Assembly (NCBI GenBank): GCA_023412975.1
Contig: JAEZRB010000092.1
Coordinates: 1-15,634 of the forward strand
Reading direction: 5' to 3'
DNA length: 15,634 nucleotides
Source: Bacteroidota bacterium
GTDB lineage: Bacteria; Bacteroidota; Bacteroidia; Chitinophagales; Chitinophagaceae
The position numbers and the translations under genes were made by a program. Positions within the stretch are counted from its first letter, which is position 1; the number at the start of each line of letters is the position of its first letter. Shown here piece by piece: positions 8,539-15,351 of this stretch. The notes under the pieces are model-generated. The model searched no databases. It saw only the letters and a program-made list of their open reading frames with translations, and had not been told where the DNA came from.

Positions 8539-8569
8539 TTGCCAGCACTTTGTAATTATGGTATACTTG
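8539..8569 (+). promoter_or_regulatory. weak candidate Bacteroidota housekeeping promoter for the regulator gene
   Basis: TATACTTG at 8562-8569 matches the Bacteroidota -7 consensus TAnnTTTG at all but one defined position. TTGC at 8539-8542 lies 19 bases upstream, where TTTG is expected. It would give a leader of roughly 90 bases before the ATG at 8667. The -33 match is poor, so this is only a candidate. Confidence 0.25.
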
Positions 8570-8666
8570 CAGCAGGGAGAGTTGAAGATTAAAGGGTTGC
8601 GATACAATTTGAAACAACACCCTGTAATTAGGAATTAAATTAATACGGCTGAATAACCATACAAAA

Positions 8667-10025
8667 ATGAACATTAAGAACGCTTCGATTTTAATAATAG
8701 ATGATGATCCAGATGTGCTCACTGCCGTTCGACTATTGCTTAAAACAGAAGCAAAAACAGTAGTAACGGAAAAAAATCCTGAAAACATACGCTGGCACCT
8801 GTCGAAAGATGATTACGACGTGATATTGCTGGACATGAATTTTACCAGTTCCATCAATACCGGCAACGAAGGACTTTTTTGGCTGAAAGAGATCAGGAAG
8901 ATGCGACCTGAAGCTACTGTGATTATGATCACGGCATATGGTGATATTGACCTTGCAGTCAGATCTTTAAAAGAAGGTGCATCCGATTTTGTTGTAAAAC
9001 CCTGGCACAACGAAAAGCTGATGATGACGATCAGGGATCTGTTAAAAAGAAAAAGTACGAAGTCAGGTGCCTATGCACTCTCCAATGTCGATTCGATTAT
9101 CGGGAAAGAGTTGTTGGGTGAGTCAGAAGCAATGCAACAGATCTTTTTAAAAATTGAAAAGATCGCGCCCACCGATGCCAATATCCTGATCCTGGGTGAG
9201 AATGGTACCGGCAAAGACCTGATCGCAAAAGCGATTCACCAGCAGTCGCTGCGTGCTTCGAAGCCACTGGTAAAAGTGGATGTAGGCGCCCTCACCGAAA
9301 CACTTTTTGAAAGCGAACTTTTCGGTCATAAAAAAGGCGCATTCACGGATGCGCGAGAAGATCGCATGGGAAGGTTTGAAGCAGCCAACAATGGCACTCT
9401 ATTCCTGGATGAGATCGGCAATATCCCCCTGCACCTGCAGGCGAAACTGCTGAGCGTTTTACAAAACCGACAGGTGACGCGATTGGGAAGTAATGAAGCC
9501 ACACCTATCGATATCCGCCTGATCTGTGCTACTAATGTACCGCTTAGCGAACTGGCTAATGAATCCAGGTTCCGCAAAGACCTGATCTATCGTATCAATA
9601 CTGTCGAAATTACAGTTCCTCCGCTGCGGAAGCGCGATAACGATATTATCCTGCTGGCAAGGCATTTCAGCAAACTGTATAGCCGCAAATACATGAAGCC
9701 TTCTCTTGAACTGGATACTTATGCCATGGAAAAACTGTTGAACTACCATTACCCCGGCAATGTGCGTGAACTGCAGTATATCATCGAAAGGGCGGTGATT
9801 ATGTCGGATGGTGATATTCTTGAAGCAAAAGATCTGTTGTTTTCACCCATCGAATCTTCCGCTGCGATTGAAGATGAATCAGGCGCTACCAAACTCAGTG
9901 ATGTAGAAAAAAACACAATACTACGGGTGATCGAAAAGCACAATGGGAATATCACCCGTGCTGCAAAGGAACTGGGACTGACGAGGACGGCGTTGTATAG
10001 GAGGTTGAGTAAATATGATATTTGA
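8667..10025 (+). CDS. sigma-54-dependent response regulator, NtrC family
   Basis: Cytoplasmic transcriptional activator of 452 residues. The receiver domain (about 6-127) has the acidic pocket Asp12-Asp14, phospho-acceptor Asp56 (ILLDMNF), Thr89 and Lys111. The AAA+ domain (about 144-385) has Walker A GENGTGKD at 177-184, ELFGHKKGAFTDA at 217-229, Walker B GTLFLDEIGN at 243-252, Thr289-Asn290 as the likely sensor I, and SRFRKDLIYR as the arginine-finger segment. A Fis-type helix-turn-helix ends the protein (NITRAAKELGLTRTALYRRL). The sigma-54-contacting loop reads GAFTDA, not the canonical GAFTGA, and Walker A has Asn where Ser is common (GESGTGKE); I recall the same loop variant in other Bacteroidota homologues. 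It should be phosphorylated by the kinase encoded 127 bases downstream and, by divergent position, control the efflux operon. The ATG follows an A-rich leader typical of this phylum. Confidence 0.96.
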   Translation: MNIKNASILIIDDDPDVLTAVRLLLKTEAKTVVTEKNPENIRWHLSKDDYDVILLDMNFTSSINTGNEGLFWLKEIRKMRPEATVIMITAYGDIDLAVRSLKEGASDFVVKPWHNEKLMMTIRDLLKRKSTKSGAYALSNVDSIIGKELLGESEAMQQIFLKIEKIAPTDANILILGENGTGKDLIAKAIHQQSLRASKPLVKVDVGALTETLFESELFGHKKGAFTDAREDRMGRFEAANNGTLFLDEIGNIPLHLQAKLLSVLQNRQVTRLGSNEATPIDIRLICATNVPLSELANESRFRKDLIYRINTVEITVPPLRKRDNDIILLARHFSKLYSRKYMKPSLELDTYAMEKLLNYHYPGNVRELQYIIERAVIMSDGDILEAKDLLFSPIESSAAIEDESGATKLSDVEKNTILRVIEKHNGNITRAAKELGLTRTALYRRLSKYDI

Positions 10026-10076
10026 TGCTGGATGCTGGATGCTGGATACTAGATACTGGATACTAGATACTAGATG
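10024..10076 (+). repeat. heptanucleotide tandem array overlapping the regulator stop codon
   Basis: Seven consecutive 7-base units fit GAT(G/A)CT(G/A): three GATGCTG, then GATACTA, GATACTG, GATACTA, GATACTA, followed by a partial GATG. The first unit begins on the second base of the TGA stop at 10023-10025. Related sequence (GCTGGATACTGGATGG) resumes at about 10124-10139, after the GC-rich hairpin element, as if that element interrupts the array. It lies inside the presumed regulator-kinase operon. Confidence 0.85.
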
Positions 10077-10083
10077 TTTCTAG

Positions 10084-10118
10084 CTCCCCTCTCCTTGGGA
10101 GAGGGGTTGGGGGTGAGG
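10084..10118 (+). repeat. dispersed-type GC-rich palindromic element (REP-like hairpin)
   Basis: A perfect 9-base inverted repeat, CCCCTCTCC at 10086-10094 and GGAGAGGGG at 10098-10106, encloses a 3-base loop and is followed by TTGGGGGTGAGG. I recall very similar strings recurring in intergenic DNA of many Bacteroidota genomes, which cannot be checked here. It is not followed by a T-run, so it is not a typical intrinsic terminator, but it could reduce or stabilise transcript upstream of the kinase. Confidence 0.7.
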
Positions 10119-10152
10119 CCGGCGCTGGATACTGGATGGTAATATTTATTTT

Positions 10153-11493
10153 ATGATGAAAAAAATTGAGTGGCGGCTTTTGGTGAGGGTGATGATACTA
10201 TTCGTCACACTTTGCCTGGCTGCTTTCCTGGTGATGAAGGGTAACTATGTATACCTGTTGATCGTGGTGCCTGTGATCATTTATGAATTGGTTGAATTTT
10301 ACAGGTTTCACCAGAAAGCCCACCGTGAGCTGGACCAGTTCGTAGAAGCCGTTCACTATCGTGATTTCTCCCGGTATTTTGATGTAAAGCATGCCCCCGC
10401 CGATATTCAACCGTTGCGAAAAGGCTTCAACGAAATCAACAGCACTTTCAAAGTAATCAGCAAAGAAAAAGAAACACAGTACCAATACCTCCAAAAAATA
10501 CTGGAACTGGTAGATACGGGCATATTATCCTACGAAGAGCAAAGCGGCGAAGTGGTCTGGATGAATGAATCGTTGAAAAAAATGTTGCAGCTCCCCTATC
10601 TAAAAACAATCTATTCACTTGGAAAGCGTGACCAGGATCTTTGCGATTCGATTATTTCACTGAAACCAGGTGAAAATAAAGTAGCGACCGCGCATCCTGA
10701 ACGTTCTTCATTTAAAATACTTCTATCTGCCACGGCCTTCCAAACAGAAGGTAAGGTGTACAAACTGATCGCCTTCCAGAACGTGAATGAAGCACTGGAT
10801 GAAACCGAATCCAAAGCATGGCAAAAACTTCTGAGCGTGCTTACTCATGAGATCATGAATTCTGTAGCGCCTATTTCATCCCTGGCCGAAACACTTAAGC
10901 ACAGGCTTCAGAAATCAGTGCCTGTTCTCAACAATGATTCGGGTGCGGTTGATGACCTGGAGATCGGCATCGAAACAATAAAAAGAAGAAGTGAAGGCCT
11001 CCTGAAATTTGCGGAAACCTACCGCAACCTTAATAAGATCACCACACTTAACCTGAAAAGGATTTATGTGCGAGACCTGTTTGAAAACCTGCTTCAACTG
11101 ATGCAGCCCACCCTGGAACAAAAAAACATAGAAGTCGAAACCATTTTAAAAGATACTGACCTGAGCCTCGAAGTTGATGTTGACCTGCTGGAACAGGTGA
11201 TGATCAATCTTGTGGTAAACGCGATCGAAGCCGTAAAAGATAAATCCGAACCGCGTATCATCCTGTCTGCGTTTGTTGCAGGCAATCGCAAAACTGTCAT
11301 TAAGGTATCAGATAATGGACACGGCATGGCCAAAGAGTTGCTGGATAAAATCTTTATTCCTTTTTTCAGCACCAAGAAAAGTGGCAGTGGTATCGGCCTT
11401 AGTCTTTGCAAACAGATCATGATGCTTCACAGGGGTAATATCCAGGTACATTCTGTAGAAGGCGAAGGCACTTCTTTTCAATTACAATTTTAA
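10153..11493 (+). CDS. membrane histidine kinase, NtrB-like, with almost no periplasmic loop
   Basis: Sensor kinase of 446 residues, the presumed partner of the upstream NtrC-type regulator. Two hydrophobic helices at about 9-28 and 33-49 are joined by only KGNY, so there is no extracytoplasmic sensor domain. A helical HAMP-like linker (about 50-110) and a PAS-like region (about 112-215) lead to the dimerisation helix with the phospho-acceptor His232 in LTHEIMNSVAPISSL. The catalytic domain has the N-box (Asn352, Asn356 in INLVVNAIEA), G1 DNGHG at 387-391, F-box IFIPFFST at 400-407, and G2 GSGIGLSL at 411-418. The HEIMNSVAPI H-box is NtrB-like, consistent with a sigma-54 system. The first of two adjacent ATGs (10153 and 10156) is given; either is possible. 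It ends 8 bases before a convergent lipoprotein gene. Confidence 0.96.
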   Translation: MMKKIEWRLLVRVMILFVTLCLAAFLVMKGNYVYLLIVVPVIIYELVEFYRFHQKAHRELDQFVEAVHYRDFSRYFDVKHAPADIQPLRKGFNEINSTFKVISKEKETQYQYLQKILELVDTGILSYEEQSGEVVWMNESLKKMLQLPYLKTIYSLGKRDQDLCDSIISLKPGENKVATAHPERSSFKILLSATAFQTEGKVYKLIAFQNVNEALDETESKAWQKLLSVLTHEIMNSVAPISSLAETLKHRLQKSVPVLNNDSGAVDDLEIGIETIKRRSEGLLKFAETYRNLNKITTLNLKRIYVRDLFENLLQLMQPTLEQKNIEVETILKDTDLSLEVDVDLLEQVMINLVVNAIEAVKDKSEPRIILSAFVAGNRKTVIKVSDNGHGMAKELLDKIFIPFFSTKKSGSGIGLSLCKQIMMLHRGNIQVHSVEGEGTSFQLQF

Positions 11494-11501
11494 TACTCCG
11501 C

Positions 11502-12740
11502 TTAATCCACTTTCTTCATCTCTTTCCACCTTGAATCCTGGAATACAGATGAAGGATCAAAGTTGGGATTGTTGCTCATGATAAAACTACTGCCATCACT
11601 ACGACTCCAGGCATGATTATAACCACCGGCCAGCTCTATTTTTCCTGTTTCATCACGATAATTTTCCACTTCACGAATGGTCTTGATAAAATTGGTATGC
11701 ATGCGATCCTGCGACTGCTGCCGTTCTTCCCAACTTCTCATGCTATTGTCCATATCGCTTAGCCGCTGGTTTCCTCTCCTGACGATCTCCTCACCCATCT
11801 TGCGGGTTTGTTCATCCATTAGCCGGATCCTGCCTATATGTTCCACGTGCTTCTTTTGGCGTACTGCCAGCCAGTAGGCATCAACTTCTTTTTGCCAGGC
11901 ATTGTTAGTGCGAATACTTCCCATGATCACTGTAAGCATGCTGGCTGCCTGTGCAGCTTCCGACGCCGGGTAACGGAACACTACTTTTTGCGCCGCAATA
12001 CTGGAGTAAATCTTACTTAGACTTCCATCATACATATTTTGCATCGTGATCTCTGTTACATTCACACCACAAATTACCAGGCCTTCGGTGCCATCATTCC
12101 ATTTTACTTTTGCGTTTAGCGCGCTGGGATGATAGGCTATTTGCGCCGCTCCGTATTTCATCATTTCCTGGCGACCTTTTTCAGCAGATTTTAATAGTTC
12201 CTGCCTGCCGGGTTCATTGGGTTTGATCTCAACGATCTGCGCTCCTCTCAATTCATTGGGGACAAAAACCTGCTTCAGGTAATTCTCTGCATCGAGCGGC
12301 TGACCATAACTGCAGCCATTGCCGGTGTTCATTTGAGCAAACTGGCTGGCCATCGGGTCGGTGTTGAATGTCCAGATAGCATGTGGCAGGAGCTCAAAAC
12401 TATATTTACCATCAGGAGATACGGCTTTAAAATTTTTATTGTTCCCGGCGCAATTGCTTCCTGCAGGAACCCAGGTGACTTCACCCTCATAGGTCCAGCC
12501 TTTCGGTATTAAAAGACTGAATGCTTCTACCGGCAAAGAAAATCCCGTTTTATCCATCACCCTTGCTCTTGTAAATTCGGTAAAGTCTTTTCCTGCTGTA
12601 AAATTTCCGCCGGCGCTTTTCATGGTTTGCTGTTGAGCATCGCTGGTATTTTTCTTACTGGTAGCCTGGCCATTACAACTGGTTGTGACCAGCATCGTAG
12701 CAGCAGTGATAAATAGACATGCAAAGGTTGAGGTGTTCAT
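11502..12740 (-). CDS. uncharacterised lipoprotein, about 412 residues
   Basis: I do not recognise a named family. The ATG at 12740 is chosen over one 72 bases further upstream because it begins directly with a lipoprotein signal: a hydrophobic stretch FACLFITAATMLV and then TTSCNGQ, with Cys22 as the likely lipid-modified residue. The mature protein starts with a Gln/Ser/Thr-rich linker (about 24-50), then a globular part with SLLIPKGWTYEGEV (75-88), cysteines at 97 and 143 that could pair, and a domain to about 275. A strongly charged, probably coiled-coil helix follows (about 281-357), and a C-terminal motif VENYRD...GGYNHAWSRSDGSSFIMSNNPNFDP that resembles the ends of other uncharacterised exported proteins I have seen. 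Probably anchored in an envelope membrane. It is convergent with the kinase and downstream of the TonB receptor, with a 143-base gap suggesting its own promoter. Confidence 0.85.
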   Translation of the reverse strand: MNTSTFACLFITAATMLVTTSCNGQATSKKNTSDAQQQTMKSAGGNFTAGKDFTEFTRARVMDKTGFSLPVEAFSLLIPKGWTYEGEVTWVPAGSNCAGNNKNFKAVSPDGKYSFELLPHAIWTFNTDPMASQFAQMNTGNGCSYGQPLDAENYLKQVFVPNELRGAQIVEIKPNEPGRQELLKSAEKGRQEMMKYGAAQIAYHPSALNAKVKWNDGTEGLVICGVNVTEITMQNMYDGSLSKIYSSIAAQKVVFRYPASEAAQAASMLTVIMGSIRTNNAWQKEVDAYWLAVRQKKHVEHIGRIRLMDEQTRKMGEEIVRRGNQRLSDMDNSMRSWEERQQSQDRMHTNFIKTIREVENYRDETGKIELAGGYNHAWSRSDGSSFIMSNNPNFDPSSVFQDSRWKEMKKVD

Positions 12741-12795
12741 GACTGAGTTTTTTGCTTTTGATAAATACTGGGTGATAGTAACTACGTATCGGCAA

Positions 12796-12825
12796 GACCT
12801 GTTAAAGGTCATCAGGTTATAACCT
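12796..12825. promoter_or_regulatory. cluster of AGGT/ACCT palindromes upstream of the lipoprotein gene
   Basis: Two inverted repeats lie side by side: GACCT-GTTAA-AGGTC (12796-12810) and the perfect 12-base palindrome AGGTTATAACCT (12814-12825). ACCTG at 12797-12801 can also pair with CAGGT at 12813-12817, so the half-sites interlock. The cluster is about 55-85 bases upstream of the lipoprotein ATG. The layout resembles a multi-site operator more than a terminator, since no T-run follows. No regulator can be named. Confidence 0.4.
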
Positions 12826-12883
12826 TAAAAGTGCCAGTATTTTCAAACCGCAGGACCGTATCATAAGACACCCCCAGAAAAAC

Positions 12884-15277
12884 TCAGTTCCATTCAAAAC
12901 CCAGCGGCACATTAACCTTTATGGCAAAATTCCTCCCGGTGTTGAACACCCCCTGCCGGCCGGTGACATTATTTACCGAAGTGTATTTCAACCGGCTCAA
13001 ATGGTTTTGATAGGCGATATCGGTCAGGTTACCTGCAGAAAAATTAAGAGTAAAAAGGGTCTGTCCTTTTTTTACAAAGTCGGCACCTACGGAGGCATTG
13101 ATCAGCCAATATGCAGGTGTTGCGGTCTCAGTATCATAGCCCGTAAAAGCATCTCCCTGCCTGAAGGTGTAATCACTTTCAAGGCTCGCGTACAGGTTAC
13201 GCACATTTTTGCCGGATGGCAGAAAATTACCTTTTAATTGCGACAAGACCCTGGCTGCGGGTATGGCTGGTACATTCCTGGTTCCATCAATGGCACTACG
13301 AAATCTTGCTTTAGTCAGGGAGAATGTATTCTCAAAATGCAGCCAGTCGAGCGGGTGAGGGTGTATATCCATATTGAATTCCACACCATATAAATAAGCA
13401 TCCTGCTGTGCGAACTCAAATAGATTTAGCAAATCACCGGACTCCGGATCGGTGACCAGGGAATCACCACCCGCGTCATTTAACATCTTGCGATAATAGA
13501 TAAAGTCGTTGACGGAGTTATAAAACAGCCCGGCACCGAGGGTGATATGTTCGCTATTGAAATCTATTCCCGCATCCAATTGCAGGCTTGTTTCCGAACG
13601 AAGGTCACGCCGGCCCATTTCAAAACGGTTCGTGCCTTCATGCGCGCCGTTGCTGGCCAGTTCAGCCAGGGTAGGCGCACGAAATCCCCTCGCCAGATTA
13701 AACTTCAGGTTGAGATCCGGGCTCAATTCATAGCTGATACCCGCGCTGGCCGACACATTGTAAAAATTTCGGGTGAAGGCCTCAAACTTAATGTCAGCAT
13801 CATCCATCATTTGCCTGCTTTTTACATGACGACCATCAAAACGAAGCCCTCCGCTCAGCGAAAGTTTATCGCGGTGATACTGTGTAAACAGAAACCCGCC
13901 AGCATCAAACAGATCATAATCAGGAATGATGGCTTCCTCACCTTTGTTGCGATTATGCTGCACCATACCGGAGACCCCAAAACTGGTTTTCCAGTTCCCC
14001 TGGTAGGGTAAATTCAGGCGCGCTGAGTAATTAATGGTTTGGAGATCAAAATACGCTTCGGGTGTAAATATGTCGGTCGGGTCGCCAAATTCTTTACGCT
14101 GGTTGCGCTGGAAACCGATGCCAATACCCAGCTTATTTTCACCCAGTTTAAAACTATTGTCAGACGATATTTTAAAATGTTGAACATGCTGAAAGGGCAC
14201 TAGTGGATCTATTCTTTTGAAATCAGGTTCATCCGCATCCACTTCACCATTTGCAGTCGATTTTAAAAACCGGCCATTAATGATATTTCTTTCACCCTCG
14301 ATGATACCTAACTGCTGATCAAAATGGCTGATCCTGAAATTGGCATGGCCCCATGATCCCGCATATCCCAGCAGCGCACCTGCATTGCGGTTATAAAATT
14401 TGGAGTTAAAGACATAGCCATCGTATTTATTTTGATAATCCTGCGCGCCTTTGTAGGAACCATACAGGTTGAAACTAAACCCATTCTTCGTTCCTGCCAG
14501 GGATGCATAGCTACCCCGCAGCCTGCTGTTTGTCTGGTATTCACCTAATACATTACCGACGATCCTTCCTTCAGCCACTGGTGCCAGGGTTTGAATGTTG
14601 ATCACGCCCGCCAATCCGTCCGAACCATAGATCAAAGATGCCGGGCCCTTCAAAACCTCTACTCGCTGGGCACTGTAGTCATCGATCTCAATGCCGTGCT
14701 CATCTCCCCATTGCTGGCCTTCCTGGCGCGTGCCGTCATGCACCACTAATACCCTGTTGTATCCCAACCCTCTTATAAACGGCTTTGATATCGCCGGGCC
14801 GGTAGTGGATGCGCTGACACCTGCGATATTTCCCAGTGTGTTGATCAGGTTGGTGGAACTGATCTTCATCAATTCTGTTCGCTTGATTAGCTGCACCGGT
14901 TGTGGTGATTGTTTGATCCGGGTTGCGGTGGAAACACCGGTCACCGTTACTCCTTCCTGTTCAACGACAGCAGGTCGCAAAACAAAATCCCGCGTGGTAT
15001 GTCCGTCAACAAAAATTCGTTCGACAATACTGCCATAACCTATATATGATACCTCAACAAGGTAATTGCCGGAAGGAATCGCTGAGGTTTTATAGTAGCC
15101 CGATTCATCCGTGACAGCGTTACGGTTCACATCGTGTATGATGATCGTAGCACCTGGTAATGGGGTACCGCTAATCTCGTCTGTTACACGGCCGGATAAA
15201 GAAGAACGATTTTGTGCATGTATCGATTGAAAAAATAATATCGTTGGAAACAACAAAAAAACAAGTCGTGTTCTCAT
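12884..15277 (-). CDS. TonB-dependent outer membrane receptor with N-terminal CarboxypepD_reg domain
   Basis: Energy-coupled outer membrane transporter of 797 residues. The ATG at 15277 is chosen rather than one 48 bases upstream because it starts directly with a signal peptide (MRTRLVFLLFPTILFF, likely cleavage after SIHA at residue 21). A carboxypeptidase-regulatory-like domain follows (about 25-110, SGRVTDEISGTPLPGATI), usual for Bacteroidota receptors. The plug domain (about 118-230) has KPFIRGLGYNRVLVVHDG and the charged RQEGQQWGDEHGIEIDD, then RVEVLKGPASLIYGSDGLAGVINI. The rest is the 22-strand barrel type, with FNLARGFRAPTLAELASNGAHEGTN split over the 570s-600s. The plug loop GDEHGIEID recalls receptors of the ZnuD/metal group, but the substrate cannot be assigned. 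A His/Cys-containing small protein gene lies 74 bases upstream on the same strand, supporting a metal link. Confidence 0.93.
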   Translation of the reverse strand: MRTRLVFLLFPTILFFQSIHAQNRSSLSGRVTDEISGTPLPGATIIIHDVNRNAVTDESGYYKTSAIPSGNYLVEVSYIGYGSIVERIFVDGHTTRDFVLRPAVVEQEGVTVTGVSTATRIKQSPQPVQLIKRTELMKISSTNLINTLGNIAGVSASTTGPAISKPFIRGLGYNRVLVVHDGTRQEGQQWGDEHGIEIDDYSAQRVEVLKGPASLIYGSDGLAGVINIQTLAPVAEGRIVGNVLGEYQTNSRLRGSYASLAGTKNGFSFNLYGSYKGAQDYQNKYDGYVFNSKFYNRNAGALLGYAGSWGHANFRISHFDQQLGIIEGERNIINGRFLKSTANGEVDADEPDFKRIDPLVPFQHVQHFKISSDNSFKLGENKLGIGIGFQRNQRKEFGDPTDIFTPEAYFDLQTINYSARLNLPYQGNWKTSFGVSGMVQHNRNKGEEAIIPDYDLFDAGGFLFTQYHRDKLSLSGGLRFDGRHVKSRQMMDDADIKFEAFTRNFYNVSASAGISYELSPDLNLKFNLARGFRAPTLAELASNGAHEGTNRFEMGRRDLRSETSLQLDAGIDFNSEHITLGAGLFYNSVNDFIYYRKMLNDAGGDSLVTDPESGDLLNLFEFAQQDAYLYGVEFNMDIHPHPLDWLHFENTFSLTKARFRSAIDGTRNVPAIPAARVLSQLKGNFLPSGKNVRNLYASLESDYTFRQGDAFTGYDTETATPAYWLINASVGADFVKKGQTLFTLNFSAGNLTDIAYQNHLSRLKYTSVNNVTGRQGVFNTGRNFAIKVNVPLGFEWN

Positions 15278-15290
15278 AATAGAATAAATA

Positions 15291-15305
15291 AAAAGGAAAC
15301 CTTTT
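15291..15305. other. small hairpin in the leader of the TonB receptor gene
   Basis: AAAAGG at 15291-15296 and CCTTTT at 15300-15305 form a perfect 6-base stem with a 3-base loop, 13 bases upstream of the receptor ATG. On the minus strand the stem contains AAAAGG, which could act as a weak ribosome-binding segment that the hairpin hides. The stem is short and AT-rich, so it may have no role. Confidence 0.25.
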
Positions 15306-15351
15306 AAGTAAATAAACAGGGACAACTGGTCAGTAAGCCAGCATGGAATAT

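Larger units (their letters stand above)
8295..8666. promoter_or_regulatory. divergent intergenic region between efflux operon and two-component system
   Basis: These 372 bases separate the GTG of the adaptor (minus strand) from the ATG of the response regulator (plus strand), so both promoters should lie here. The region is AT-rich and has no convincing gene. The only reading frame of any length, minus strand 8450-8788, overlaps the regulator antisense and has no protein-like features. I scanned both strands for the sigma-54 core GG-N10-GC. The minus strand has none. The plus strand has one poor match at 8560-8573 lacking the rest of the consensus. Two short dyads are listed separately. Confidence 0.7.

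Noticed and set aside
8559..8573. Possible sigma-54 promoter (TGG then GC after 10 bases) upstream of the response regulator
   Set aside because: Only the minimal GG and GC match; the -12 side reads CAGCA rather than TTGCA and the -24 side lacks CAC. The spacing hit is expected by chance.
8450..8788. Minus-strand reading frame of 112 codons across the divergent region
   Set aside because: It overlaps the start of the response regulator antisense, and its product has no signal, domain or compositional sign of a real protein.
10084..10118. GC-rich hairpin as an intrinsic terminator between regulator and kinase
   Set aside because: The stem is followed by TTGGGGGTGAGG rather than a T-run, and the kinase is the obvious partner of the upstream gene, so full termination is unlikely.
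12741..12812. Upstream ATG at 12812 as the start of the lipoprotein gene
   Set aside because: It would add 24 residues without a signal character in front of a clear lipoprotein signal, and would place the palindrome cluster at or over the start codon.
13547..14011. Plus-strand reading frame of 154 codons inside the TonB receptor
   Set aside because: It lies entirely antisense to a well-supported receptor gene whose frame shows clear family motifs; no independent support.
15278..15325. Upstream ATG at 15325 as the start of the TonB receptor
   Set aside because: The signal peptide begins properly at the ATG at 15277; the extra 16 residues would put a second hydrophobic stretch ahead of it.
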